From Lederbergia citri (GTDB lineage Bacteria > Bacillota > Bacilli > Bacillales > Bacillaceae_C): a DNA stretch of 64,000 nt. Below the pieces are notes generated by a model. That model was not told the origin of the DNA and searched no databases. It saw nothing but the letters and a program-made list of their open reading frames with translations. Shown piece by piece: positions 24,140 through 33,377 of the stretch (position 1 is the first letter of the stretch; every line of letters begins with the position of its first letter). The DNA lies in NCBI RefSeq assembly GCF_018343625.1, contig NZ_JAGYPG010000004.1, forward strand, positions 127,102 to 191,101. The letters are read 5' to 3'. The position numbers and the translations under genes were made by a program.

Positions 24140-25429
24140 ATGAAGAAATATTTGTCCATTATTGTTGTATTGTTATTAATGGTATTGTCCGGATGTTCAG
24201 GAGATGGCAAAACGACTGGTGGTGGTAGTGGAGGTGGAGGTAAAACAAAGTCTGGTGATATTACACTAACTTATGCAATTTGGGATGTGAACCAAGCACC
24301 TGCACTTCAACAAATTGCAGACAAATTTAATGAAGAAAATCCAAACATTAAGATTAAGGTTGAAGTTACACCATGGGATCAATATTGGACGAAGCTCGAA
24401 ACGGCAGCAACTGGTGGGAGTTTACCTGATCTCTTTTGGTTGAATGCATCAAATATTCAAAAATACGCAAAAGGTAAAGTGTTATTGCCGATTACTGAAC
24501 AAGCTGATTTAGATAACGTAGATCTTTCAAAATATCCTGAAGCACTTGTTAAAACTTATACTGTCGATGACCAGCTTTATGCCATACCTAAGGATTTTGA
24601 TACAATCGGTCTTTGGTATAATAAAGAACTATTTGATAACGCAGGTTTAGAATATCCAAATGAAAATTGGACGTGGGATGATTTAGTTGATAATGCAAAA
24701 AAATTAACCGATGAAGGAAACGGCATTTGGGGATTCTCAGCCCCTCTTGAGACGCAAACTGGATTTTATAATACAGTTTACCAAGCTGGTGGATATATTC
24801 TAAATGATGATTTGACAAAAGCTGGCCATGCAGACGAAAAAACCTTAAAAGGGATAAAATTTATGTATGACATGATTCATACTCATAAGGTTTCGCCAAC
24901 GGTTGCTCAAATGACAGATACTCCTGCAATATCGCTATTTGAATCTGGAAAGGTTGCTATGATGTTTGCAGGCTCATGGTCACAAATTGAATTTGCGAAG
25001 AATGAATATACAAAAGACAAAGTGGACGTTACAGCTTTGCCGACTGGAGAAAAGAAAGCCGTAATTATCCACGGACTTGGGAATGTTATCGCTGCTAACA
25101 CGAAGTATCCTGAAGAAGCATGGAAATTTTCAAAGTTCTTGGGATCGGAAGAAGCACATAAGATTCAAGCGGAAACTGGAACTGTAATTCCTGCATATCA
25201 AGGAACACAAGATGCATGGGTGCAATCAAATCCAAATTTCAATCTTCAAGTGTTTATTGATATGACAGAGTATTCAGTACCTTATCCAGTATCAATTGAA
25301 ACAAGAAAGTGGCAACAAATTGAAACTGAAGTACTCACTCAAGCTTGGGCGGGTAATATGAGTCTTGAGGATGCTGTAAAAGAAGTTGCCGAGAAAGTAG
25401 ATGCAGTTCTAGCTGACGAGAAGAAATAA
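24140..25429 (+). CDS. ABC sugar importer, solute-binding lipoprotein
   Basis: The 429-residue protein has a lipoprotein signal peptide with the lipobox LSGC (Cys about 19), then a GGGSGGGG linker and a family-1 solute-binding fold (TYAIWDVNQAPALQQIADKFNEENPNI, DLFWLNASNI, FDTIGLWYNKELFDNAG). It captures an oligosaccharide outside the membrane and hands it to the two permeases downstream. No ATPase gene is nearby, so a shared MsmX-type ATPase elsewhere is expected. A hairpin follows the stop codon. Confidence 0.95.
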   Translation: MKKYLSIIVVLLLMVLSGCSGDGKTTGGGSGGGGKTKSGDITLTYAIWDVNQAPALQQIADKFNEENPNIKIKVEVTPWDQYWTKLETAATGGSLPDLFWLNASNIQKYAKGKVLLPITEQADLDNVDLSKYPEALVKTYTVDDQLYAIPKDFDTIGLWYNKELFDNAGLEYPNENWTWDDLVDNAKKLTDEGNGIWGFSAPLETQTGFYNTVYQAGGYILNDDLTKAGHADEKTLKGIKFMYDMIHTHKVSPTVAQMTDTPAISLFESGKVAMMFAGSWSQIEFAKNEYTKDKVDVTALPTGEKKAVIIHGLGNVIAANTKYPEEAWKFSKFLGSEEAHKIQAETGTVIPAYQGTQDAWVQSNPNFNLQVFIDMTEYSVPYPVSIETRKWQQIETEVLTQAWAGNMSLEDAVKEVAEKVDAVLADEKK

Positions 25430-25444
25430 CTATATTTTTGCGGA

Positions 25445-25475
25445 GAAGTGTTGGATTTAGTTTATCTAACACTTC
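25445..25475 (+). other. Stem-loop between binding-protein and permease genes
   Basis: GAAGTGTT pairs with AACACTTC (25468-25475) and no T-run follows. Hairpins at this position commonly stabilise the abundant binding-protein mRNA or act as partial terminators. Confidence 0.55.
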
Positions 25476-25508
25476 TTCCTAAATTAGTATTTTACTAGGG
25501 GTGAGACA

Positions 25509-26453
25509 ATGCAGGAAATACAGGCCCATAAAGAAGGAATACCTAGTTTAAAAAAACCAAAAAGGAAATTAAGTAGGGTTAAAAGGTCTGATTATTTTTG
25601 GGCGTATGCAATGATTTTCCCAACAATGGCAGGGACATTTATATTTAATATTTGGCCAGTCTTTCAATCATTTTATTTAAGTCTTACGGAATGGGGAGGT
25701 TTTGGTCAATATTCTTTTGCAGGGTTCGTTAATTATAAACGACTTTTTCAAGATCCTAATCTCATTTCAGCTTTTAAAAATACCGCAATATATACAGTGC
25801 TATCCGTTCCGTTAGGGATATCACTATCCATATTAGTAGCTGTACTTTTAAACCAAAAAATAAAAGGAGTAACTTTTTATCGGACTCTTTTCTTTCTTCC
25901 GGTTGTTACAATGCCGGCAGCTGTCGCAATCGTTTGGAAATGGTTGTATAACGCCGACTTTGGATTGATTAATTATTCCCTAAGTTTAATTGGGGTCAAA
26001 GGTCCTGGCTGGTTGACTGACCCTAAAATAGCTCTCTATTCTTTAGTGTTAGTTTCAGTTTGGGGTGCGATTGGCTATAACATGGTTATCATTTTATCTG
26101 GTTTACAAGGCATTTCAAAAACTTATTATGAAGCGGCTGAAATTGATGGAGCAAGTCCTTTTGCACAATTTTTTAAAATTACTCTTCCATTATTAACACC
26201 GACGCTTTTTTTTGTTTCAGTCATGTCATTGATTAATACTTTCCAAGTATTTGAATTAGTATTTATGATGATTGGACCTAATAGTCCAGTTATACGGGAT
26301 ACACATACATTAGTGTACCTATTTTATGAGGAAGCCTTCATTAATAATGATAAAGGCTATGCAGCCGCCATCTCTCTCTTTATTTTTGTAATCATCTTAA
26401 TCTTTACGATTTTACAATTTAGGATGCAAGAGAAATGGGTTCATTATGATTGA
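25509..26453 (+). CDS. ABC sugar importer permease (MalF-like)
   Basis: The 314-residue protein has six main helices. The EAA loop that contacts the ATPase is YYEAAEIDGASPFAQFFKITLPLLTP. It is a CUT1-type importer subunit in the cytoplasmic membrane. The basic N-terminal 30 residues (KKPKRKLSRVKR) are cytoplasmic. The GTG-rich ribosome site GGGGTGAG precedes the ATG. It is adjacent to its partner permease (13 bp). Confidence 0.95.
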   Translation: MQEIQAHKEGIPSLKKPKRKLSRVKRSDYFWAYAMIFPTMAGTFIFNIWPVFQSFYLSLTEWGGFGQYSFAGFVNYKRLFQDPNLISAFKNTAIYTVLSVPLGISLSILVAVLLNQKIKGVTFYRTLFFLPVVTMPAAVAIVWKWLYNADFGLINYSLSLIGVKGPGWLTDPKIALYSLVLVSVWGAIGYNMVIILSGLQGISKTYYEAAEIDGASPFAQFFKITLPLLTPTLFFVSVMSLINTFQVFELVFMMIGPNSPVIRDTHTLVYLFYEEAFINNDKGYAAAISLFIFVIILIFTILQFRMQEKWVHYD

Positions 26454-26466
26454 GGAGGGATATTAA

Positions 26467-27306
26467 ATGTCCGTACATAGTATGTCAAATAGGAAACCGA
26501 AAAAGATGATCATCCATATTATTTTGATAGTAGGAGCAATTATAATGACCACTCCATTTTTATGGATGGTTTTAACATCTCTAAAAACCTTTGGAGAATC
26601 AACACAAGTTCCTCCAGTTATTTTTCCAAGTCATCTTGAGTGGAAAAACTTTTCGGAGATATTTATTACATTGCCGTTTTTTAATTTTTATTGGAATACT
26701 GTTTTTACAACCTTTTTCAAAACTCTAGGGCAATTAGTTTTTTGTTCGCTTGCTGCATATGCATTTGCAAGAATCAATTTTCCGGCAAAAAACTTTTTGT
26801 TCATTCTATTATTATCTATCCTAATGGTCCCAAATCAAGCGTATATCATACCACAGTATTTGATAATGGTGAAATTAGAATGGTTAAATTCCTTGAAAGC
26901 ACTAATCGTTCCAGGAATAACTAGTGCGTTTGGAACCTTTTTATTAAGGCAATTCTTTCTGACAATTCCGAGTGAACTTGAAGATGCAGCTAAATTGGAT
27001 GGGTGTAACCATTTTCAAATTTACTGGAGAGTCATGCTGCCATTGGCAAAGCCTGGGTTAATTGCCCATGCAATTTTTACAATTCTTTGGTCTTGGAATG
27101 ATTTAATGTGGCCGCTTATCGTCAATAATTCACCAAGTAAGATGCCTCTTTCCGCTGGAATGGCCTCACTGCAAGGACAATATATGACAGATTTCCCTGT
27201 CTTAATGGCAGGATCCTTGCTTGCAACTTGGCCGATGATTTTAATGTTTATTGTATTACAAAAACAGTTTGTTGAAGGAATTGCTTTGACAGGGACAAAA
27301 GGATAA
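26467..27306 (+). CDS. ABC sugar importer permease (MalG-like)
   Basis: The 279-residue protein has six helices. The EAA loop is ELEDAAKLDGCNHFQIYWRVMLPLAKPG, and the end LQKQFVEGIALTGTKG is typical for CUT1 second permeases. It pairs with the upstream permease. The SD GAGGAGG precedes the ATG. Confidence 0.95.
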   Translation: MSVHSMSNRKPKKMIIHIILIVGAIIMTTPFLWMVLTSLKTFGESTQVPPVIFPSHLEWKNFSEIFITLPFFNFYWNTVFTTFFKTLGQLVFCSLAAYAFARINFPAKNFLFILLLSILMVPNQAYIIPQYLIMVKLEWLNSLKALIVPGITSAFGTFLLRQFFLTIPSELEDAAKLDGCNHFQIYWRVMLPLAKPGLIAHAIFTILWSWNDLMWPLIVNNSPSKMPLSAGMASLQGQYMTDFPVLMAGSLLATWPMILMFIVLQKQFVEGIALTGTKG

Positions 27307-27323
27307 AGTAAGTTTTTCTTAAA

Positions 27324-27337
27324 AGTAAACGTTTTAA
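27324..27337 (+). promoter_or_regulatory. cre-like site before the deacetylase gene
   Basis: AGTAAACGTTTTAA matches TGWNANCGNTTWCA at 12 of 14 positions and lies 15 bp before the ATG. It may act as a roadblock site or be chance. Confidence 0.3.
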
Positions 27338-27351
27338 GGAAGGATGCTTAT

Positions 27352-28515
27352 ATGAAAAAACAAGTAACTTTATTTAAGAATGCTAGAATCTTTTTGTTAG
27401 AAAGAGTGATTGATCAAGGTTGGATGCTAGTTAATGAGCGTGGGAAAATTGAAGAAATCGGCGAAGGGGACCCAGTAACTTTAGACCATGATATAAGTGT
27501 AGACGTACAGGGGAAATCTATTATCCCAGGGCTTATCGACGTTCACATTCATGGTGGAAATGGTTATAGTTTCATGGATGGAAGTTATGAGTCTCTTGCT
27601 GAAATTAGTGCTTTTCATGCGAAGCACGGAACCACTTCTTTTTTAGCTACAACATCTACCGCATCAAAAGAAAATATTATCAAGGCTTTAAACTGCGCCG
27701 CCGAATCCTATGAAAAAGGCATGCCAGGTGCAGATTTAGTAGGGGTGCATTTGGAAGGACCATTTATTAATGTTAAAAGAAGCGGTGCCCAGGAAAAATC
27801 CGATATTCGTTTGCCTTCTATTGAGGAAATTGACGAATATCTTCAAGCATCAAATCATCTTATAAAGCTAGTGACCCTTGCTCCGGAAGTTGAAAATGGC
27901 TATGAAGCTGTAAAGCATTTCAATGATCAAGGAGTAACCGTTTCTATCGGGCACTCCGATGCTAATTTTAACGAGGTTTTAGAAGCGGTTCAGGTAGGTG
28001 CAGCACATACAACACACCATTTTAATGGGATGAGCCCTTTGCATCATCGTGAACCAGGCGTTGCTGGAGCTGGAATGGCTTTAAATGAACTTACAACTGA
28101 AATTATTGCGGATGGTATTCATGTTCATCCTGAAGTGGTTAAGCTTCTTTTTGATGTAAAAGGAGTTTGGAATACTTGTGCGATTACAGATGCTGTTTTT
28201 TGTGCTGGTCTACCAGATGGAGAATATGAGCGAGTATATGTTACAAAGGGGCAAGTCTACCTCTCTGATGGATCAACCCTTGCAGGAAGTACTTTAACAA
28301 TGATCCAGTCACTTAAAAACGTTACTTCTTTCACTGGATATTCTTTGTTCGAAGTTTTACCTTCCTACACAATGGTACCTGCAAGGCAAGCAAAGATTGA
28401 TCATTTGAAGGGATCGTTAGAAAAAGGGAAGGACGCCGACTTATTAATTGTTGATGATGAATTATCTATTCAATCTACCTATGTAAAAGGGATTGAGGTT
28501 TATAGGCAATCATAG
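27352..28515 (+). CDS. nagA: N-acetylglucosamine-6-phosphate (or GalNAc-6-P) deacetylase
   Basis: This 387-residue amidohydrolase removes acetate from N-acetylhexosamine 6-phosphate. Family motifs are present: PGLIDVHIHGGNGYSFMD, the metal Glu in VGVHLEGPFIN, the metal His in SIGHSDANF and THHFNGMSPLHHREPGVAGAG, and the catalytic Asp in AITDAVFCAG. It is cytoplasmic. The neighbours (LacC-like kinase, GH123-like enzyme) make the GalNAc branch (AgaA) at least as likely as GlcNAc, and sequence alone does not decide. It needs a hexosamine kinase not seen in this window. Confidence 0.92.
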   Translation: MKKQVTLFKNARIFLLERVIDQGWMLVNERGKIEEIGEGDPVTLDHDISVDVQGKSIIPGLIDVHIHGGNGYSFMDGSYESLAEISAFHAKHGTTSFLATTSTASKENIIKALNCAAESYEKGMPGADLVGVHLEGPFINVKRSGAQEKSDIRLPSIEEIDEYLQASNHLIKLVTLAPEVENGYEAVKHFNDQGVTVSIGHSDANFNEVLEAVQVGAAHTTHHFNGMSPLHHREPGVAGAGMALNELTTEIIADGIHVHPEVVKLLFDVKGVWNTCAITDAVFCAGLPDGEYERVYVTKGQVYLSDGSTLAGSTLTMIQSLKNVTSFTGYSLFEVLPSYTMVPARQAKIDHLKGSLEKGKDADLLIVDDELSIQSTYVKGIEVYRQS

Positions 28516-28548
28516 AACAAATCATTATATATGGAAAGGATGATTTTG

Positions 28549-29811
28549 ATGATACAAGCCGCTCTCATTGGTGCTGGTGCTAGAGGAATGCATGCTTATG
28601 CCAGTTATGCATTAAAAAATCCCCATGAAATAAAATTTATCGCTGTTGCCGAAGAAAATCGTGAAAGAAGAGAGAAGTTTGCAAAAGATCACGGCATCCC
28701 AGCTGAAATGCAATTTTCTAGTTGGGAAGACCTTCTAGACCAGCCGAAATTATGTGAGGCTTTATTAATTTGTACTCAAGATCGTATGCATTATGAGCCT
28801 ACGATGAAAGCAATCAGAAAAGGCTATAAAATTTTATTAGAAAAACCAATGTCCCCTGTTCCAGTAGAATCGTTGGAAATGGCTGAGGAAGCTGAAAAAT
28901 ACGGAAGCCTCTTATCTGTTTGTCATGGTATGAGATATTCAACTTATTATCGAGCATTAAAGCGTTTGTTGGAAGAAGAAACGATTGGAAGAGTTACATC
29001 TATACAGTGGAATGAAAATGTTGGTGTCTTGCATCATTCTCATAGCTTTGTTCGGGGAAATTGGCGCAACTCCAAAGAATCAAGTCCGATGATTTTACAA
29101 AAAAGCTGTCACGATATGGATATGATCCAATGGTTGGTGGGAGCTGATTGCGTAAAGGTCTCGTCATTTGGAAGCCTAACTTATTTTAAAGAAGAAAATG
29201 CACCAGAAGGTTCCACTGCCAGATGTACAGATGGCTGTAAAGTGGAAAGGGAGTGCCCGTTCTCCGCTATTAAAATGTATTTAAATGAAAAAGATGAATG
29301 GCCGGCGAATGTAGTTACTCTTGAACCGAAGTACGAAAAAAGATTAAAAGCCTTGCAAGAAGGACCATATGGAAGATGCGTATATCGTTGCGATAATGAC
29401 GTGGTTGACCATCAAGTCGTCAATCTTTTATTTGATAACGAGGTTACGGTTGCCTTTACAATGTCCGCATTTACAAATGAGATTAGTAGAACATTTAAAA
29501 TCATGGGGACGAAAGGCGAAATTCGAGGTAATCATTATATCAATGATATAGAAATAAAATATTTTTCCGGAAGAGTAGAAAAGGTCTATCCAGAAAAAGT
29601 TGAAGGTGGCCATGATGGAGCAGATACGCTAATCATGGAAGATTTCATTAAACAAGTTAGAAGTAACGTCAACAAGAGCCATAGCTCTGGTATCGTCTCA
29701 GCAAAAAGCCACTTAATTGCTTTCGCTGCGGAGGAATCTCGTATTACTGGAAAAACGATTGATATGGAAGAATATGTTACTGAATTAAGAAAAAGCAGTT
29801 CGGTAGTTTGA
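28549..29811 (+). CDS. Gfo/Idh/MocA oxidoreductase with Cys-rich insert
   Basis: This NAD(P)-dependent dehydrogenase has 420 residues. The Rossmann motif ALIGAGARGMHAYA is followed by EKPMSPVP (catalytic Lys) and LQKSCHDMDMIQWLVG (His-Asp pair). An insert around residues 220-290 carries several Cys (CTDGCKVERECPFSA, then GRCVYRCDNDVVDHQ), suggestive of a structural metal. ATG 28549 is chosen because the GGAAAGG lies inside the first codons of the longer frame. It should oxidise or reduce a sugar from the imported glycan. It is not obviously a GH109 glycosidase. Confidence 0.88.
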   Translation: MIQAALIGAGARGMHAYASYALKNPHEIKFIAVAEENRERREKFAKDHGIPAEMQFSSWEDLLDQPKLCEALLICTQDRMHYEPTMKAIRKGYKILLEKPMSPVPVESLEMAEEAEKYGSLLSVCHGMRYSTYYRALKRLLEEETIGRVTSIQWNENVGVLHHSHSFVRGNWRNSKESSPMILQKSCHDMDMIQWLVGADCVKVSSFGSLTYFKEENAPEGSTARCTDGCKVERECPFSAIKMYLNEKDEWPANVVTLEPKYEKRLKALQEGPYGRCVYRCDNDVVDHQVVNLLFDNEVTVAFTMSAFTNEISRTFKIMGTKGEIRGNHYINDIEIKYFSGRVEKVYPEKVEGGHDGADTLIMEDFIKQVRSNVNKSHSSGIVSAKSHLIAFAAEESRITGKTIDMEEYVTELRKSSSVV

Positions 29812-29925
29812 GAAAGATGTAGAAGTTATTTCCACAGAATAATAGGTTAGTCTAAAAGATAATTTGCATCTAGAATCTTTATTTGCATCCAACCCATAAA
29901 AAACAATGGTAGGAGGAAATTTAGT

Positions 29926-32900
29926 ATGCGAAATTATCTTAACCGAAAAGTAAGGGGGGCGCTACTAGTATTACTAGCACTGTCCATTACTTTTTCAGGA
30001 GGATGGTCAAATATTCAACACGATGGATCCGATCATTTTTTTGAAGGGAAGCCAGATCAGTGGGATTCAGTTCCTCATGCTCAAACTTCTGCTACTCAGC
30101 AGTTAGAAATTATGAAAGCCGTTCAGCAGGATGGGAAATTATTCGCAATGGTAAAAGGACCCGGTCTTGAATCAGGTGGAACATGGTATATAGATATAGA
30201 TGGCAATGAAAAAACAGGGTTAACAATCCCATACTGGACTAATAGTACAGGTATTGATGTGAAAATTGAAGAAGGCACTATTTGGGCTGTAAAGGATGGA
30301 CGATGGGAAGCGGTTGGAGAATCAACGGAAGTCTATAACGGCTCAGTTAGGGAATTAGAATTAGATTTATCTAAAGTTGAAAATTATAAAAATGTAAATC
30401 TACGGATTGCGTTTGCTCAGCTAGGTAGTCAATATTTACCATCCCCGGGTCGTCTGATGCTAGTAGTACCGCCACAGACTGATAATGCCTTTGGACCTGA
30501 TGTGAAAATCACTGTGGATGCAGAAATGGATGACTGGGAAGGAATAGAGCCAGTTGCTATATCAGCCGATGGAAAAACAATGCTATATGCTGCGATGGAT
30601 CATGAAAATCTTTTTCTATTTGCAAAAGGTAGAATGGCAGAGTTTAATGATATTTTTTTTGATACAGATAGAAGCTCAGATACAGGTTATACAGGGGCAG
30701 GATGGACCGAATTTGGCGGAGATTGGTTAGTAGAGAATGGTGGACTCTATAAAAGCACTGGTGCGGGTTGGAATTGGGGACCCGTTGACGGTGTGGATAT
30801 TAAATATGCAGAAAAAGCTGAAGGGGAATTAAAAACGATAGAATACAGTATACCGCTAGAAGCTTTAGAAATTTCTCGTCCAAGGCCAATTTCAATTGGC
30901 TTTACATCCAATGACATAAGAGTCCCAGAGTCAAGTCAAAAAGCACCTACCATTAACCCACCTTTACCAAAAATGAACGTTGACGGTGATGTCGAGAAGT
31001 GGGAAAACTTTCCGATAACAGCAATGGGTGAAGGGGACGTTTTTTCAATAAAGGCATTTGCCAGGAATAAAAAAGTCTCAATACTAGCTCTTGCCTCTAA
31101 CTTCGATAAGGAAACAAATATATTTATCGATAGTGATAATAATTTTGAAACTGGTTATCAAGGCTGGGAATTTAAACGTACTGGCGCTGATTATTTAATT
31201 CAAAATGGTAGATTATACGAAAGCGCTGGATCAGGATGGGCATGGAAAGAAATTGGGCCAGTTCCATGGATTGTCGTCGATTCTGATACAGAGGGTGTAA
31301 AAATATTGGAAACTGAGGCTGATCTTTCGTCTTTTTCAAATGCTAACGACACAATGAGAGTTGCTATGGGTGTCGGGGGTGATTATGCTCCGGCTGTATC
31401 AAGTGAAGGTGAGTATGCGCTTGCGACGGGTCCTTCCGGTGGAAAGATTATTTTAGATGGCGATGATAGCGATTGGGTCAATATAGACACTGCGATTAAA
31501 GGAAAAGGTGATAACATTACGGTTCGCGCTACCCAAGATAATGAAAAAGTCTATTTACTTGTGGAAGGCGATAATATTAATACTCAAAACACCTTCTTTT
31601 TGGATACTGATGATAAATCAAAAACAGGAGATTCTTCAACAGCGTGGAAGTCATTTGGTCCCGACGCCATGATAAAATATAATCAATTATATCTTTATGA
31701 TAATAAAATGATGAAATGGATCCTTAAAGGTCCAGTCGGTACCGAAATTACTTCCGAATATGCATTATATTACTTTTATCAAGATCAAATTGGAAGGAAA
31801 AAAGCTGCTCCTTTTAACATCAGTTATATAGGAAAAGAAGCCTACCATCTTCCGGCTATAGGCGAAAAGGCATTATTTGTTACTGAAAAACTTCAGAATA
31901 ATGAAAAGCAAAATAGGTTTAAGCCAATTGAGAGATTTAATGTACTAAACAATCCATATATGGGATGGGTAGGTTGGGCCATTTACAATAGGCCAGCAGG
32001 ACAACCGCATTCGCTAGTTTATGCCAATATTACTTGGAGAGATCTGGAACCAGAAAAAGGTTCTTTCAATTGGGATGCTATCGAAAAACATTTTCAGTTT
32101 GATAAGTGGGCAAAAGAAGGAGTAAAAATTAATCTCCGTTTTGTCATGGATGATCCTGGAAATGACCCTGATATGGATATTCCAAATTGGTTATATCAAG
32201 AGCTAATAAATGATGAAGGGGAAGATGGAGCTGGTAAATGGTATAATACGCCATCTTCAGTAGTAGGTTCAGGGTTTGCTCCAAATTATAATAGTAAATT
32301 GCTAATTGCAGAACATGAGAGAGTAATAAAAGCATTGGCCGAACGATATAATAATGACCCGAGAATCGCCTTTATTCAAATTGGAAGTCTCGGACACTGG
32401 GGAGAGTTTCATAATTGGCCGGAAGAAGTATCAGGTAAATTCCCTAATCTATCTGTTTCAGACCAATATGTAAGACACTATATAGATAACTTTACAAATA
32501 AAATGATTGGAATGAGAAAACCTTTTCCAATTGCAGCTGAAAATAACCTAGGATTGTTCAATGATGTCTTTGGTAGTAAAGGAGCTACTGAAACATGGAT
32601 TGATTGGACAATAAACGGATGGAACGAAATTGGGCCCTATGTAGATACTGGTCAAACTCCTGCTGAAGCACAAGCAGCATCAAGAATGCCAGACTTCTGG
32701 AAAAAAGCATACTCAGGTGGTGAATTCCATAGTGGAAATGCATTGTTATCACTTTCCAATGACACGATTATGGATACGTTAAGGCAAGCTAGGGAAAGCC
32801 ACTCTTCTTGGATGGGACCTGCATCCCCTATACGATATATTACTGGCAAGGATGTTACTGAAAGCGAGCAAGCAAACATAAATTTATTGCACAATACTAT

Positions 32901-33288
32901 GGGTTATCGATTTGTACTAGAGTCAATTGATATTAATAAAAAATCAAAAGTAGGGGATCAACTGAACCTATCAATGACATGGAATAATAAAGGTGTCGCT
33001 CCATTTTATTTTAAATGGCCACTGGCATTTGCACTTGCTGATAACAAAGGTAATGTTGTTAAAGAAAGTATTCAAACAATTGATTCTATTGATATTCGTG
33101 AATGGCTTCCGGGGCGACATGATATGAATGTTAATTACTCTATAGCTAATAAGCTTAAGCCAGGTCGATATACATTGCTTGTAGCTATTTTGGACGAGGA
33201 AACTATGCTTCCTGGAATTAAACTTGCTACTGAAGGTGAGCGCGAAGATGGCTGGACAGAACTTGAAGCATTAACAGTATCTAAATAA
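29926..33288 (+). CDS. Large secreted protein: four beta-modules, TIM-barrel-like domain and DUF4832
   Basis: The 1120-residue protein has a signal peptide (about 1-28). Four related modules follow at about 33-190, 195-345, 349-505 and 507-655. The later three open with a DGDxxxW-like motif (VDAEMDDWEG, VDGDVEKWEN, LDGDDSDWVN) and carry FxDTDxxxxTG and LYxxxGxGWxW-like blocks, resembling CBM9/DOMON-type carbohydrate-binding modules. Residues 665-985 look like a GH42-type barrel (ITWRDLEPEKGSFNWD, GSLGHWGEFH with a candidate acid Glu 827). The end fits DUF4832. It probably binds and cuts glycans outside the cell. Enzyme activity is inferred. A hairpin terminator follows. Confidence 0.8.
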   Translation: MRNYLNRKVRGALLVLLALSITFSGGWSNIQHDGSDHFFEGKPDQWDSVPHAQTSATQQLEIMKAVQQDGKLFAMVKGPGLESGGTWYIDIDGNEKTGLTIPYWTNSTGIDVKIEEGTIWAVKDGRWEAVGESTEVYNGSVRELELDLSKVENYKNVNLRIAFAQLGSQYLPSPGRLMLVVPPQTDNAFGPDVKITVDAEMDDWEGIEPVAISADGKTMLYAAMDHENLFLFAKGRMAEFNDIFFDTDRSSDTGYTGAGWTEFGGDWLVENGGLYKSTGAGWNWGPVDGVDIKYAEKAEGELKTIEYSIPLEALEISRPRPISIGFTSNDIRVPESSQKAPTINPPLPKMNVDGDVEKWENFPITAMGEGDVFSIKAFARNKKVSILALASNFDKETNIFIDSDNNFETGYQGWEFKRTGADYLIQNGRLYESAGSGWAWKEIGPVPWIVVDSDTEGVKILETEADLSSFSNANDTMRVAMGVGGDYAPAVSSEGEYALATGPSGGKIILDGDDSDWVNIDTAIKGKGDNITVRATQDNEKVYLLVEGDNINTQNTFFLDTDDKSKTGDSSTAWKSFGPDAMIKYNQLYLYDNKMMKWILKGPVGTEITSEYALYYFYQDQIGRKKAAPFNISYIGKEAYHLPAIGEKALFVTEKLQNNEKQNRFKPIERFNVLNNPYMGWVGWAIYNRPAGQPHSLVYANITWRDLEPEKGSFNWDAIEKHFQFDKWAKEGVKINLRFVMDDPGNDPDMDIPNWLYQELINDEGEDGAGKWYNTPSSVVGSGFAPNYNSKLLIAEHERVIKALAERYNNDPRIAFIQIGSLGHWGEFHNWPEEVSGKFPNLSVSDQYVRHYIDNFTNKMIGMRKPFPIAAENNLGLFNDVFGSKGATETWIDWTINGWNEIGPYVDTGQTPAEAQAASRMPDFWKKAYSGGEFHSGNALLSLSNDTIMDTLRQARESHSSWMGPASPIRYITGKDVTESEQANINLLHNTMGYRFVLESIDINKKSKVGDQLNLSMTWNNKGVAPFYFKWPLAFALADNKGNVVKESIQTIDSIDIREWLPGRHDMNVNYSIANKLKPGRYTLLVAILDEETMLPGIKLATEGEREDGWTELEALTVSK

Positions 33289-33300
33289 TATATCTTAACC

Positions 33301-33336
33301 ACGAGTAGGAACATTTTGCTTCCTACTCGTTTATTG
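33301..33336 (+). terminator. Hairpin terminator after the secreted protein gene
   Basis: ACGAGTAGGAA pairs with TTCCTACTCGT, followed by TTATT. Confidence 0.7.
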
Positions 33337-33377
33337 CTACCATAAATGAAAATCACATAAAAAAGTAGGTTGAAATT

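Noticed and set aside
28549..29811. Gfo/Idh protein considered as a GH109 NAD-dependent glycosidase
   Set aside because: I could not find GH109-specific motifs by eye. The Cys-rich insert and KSCHDMD block point to another subgroup.
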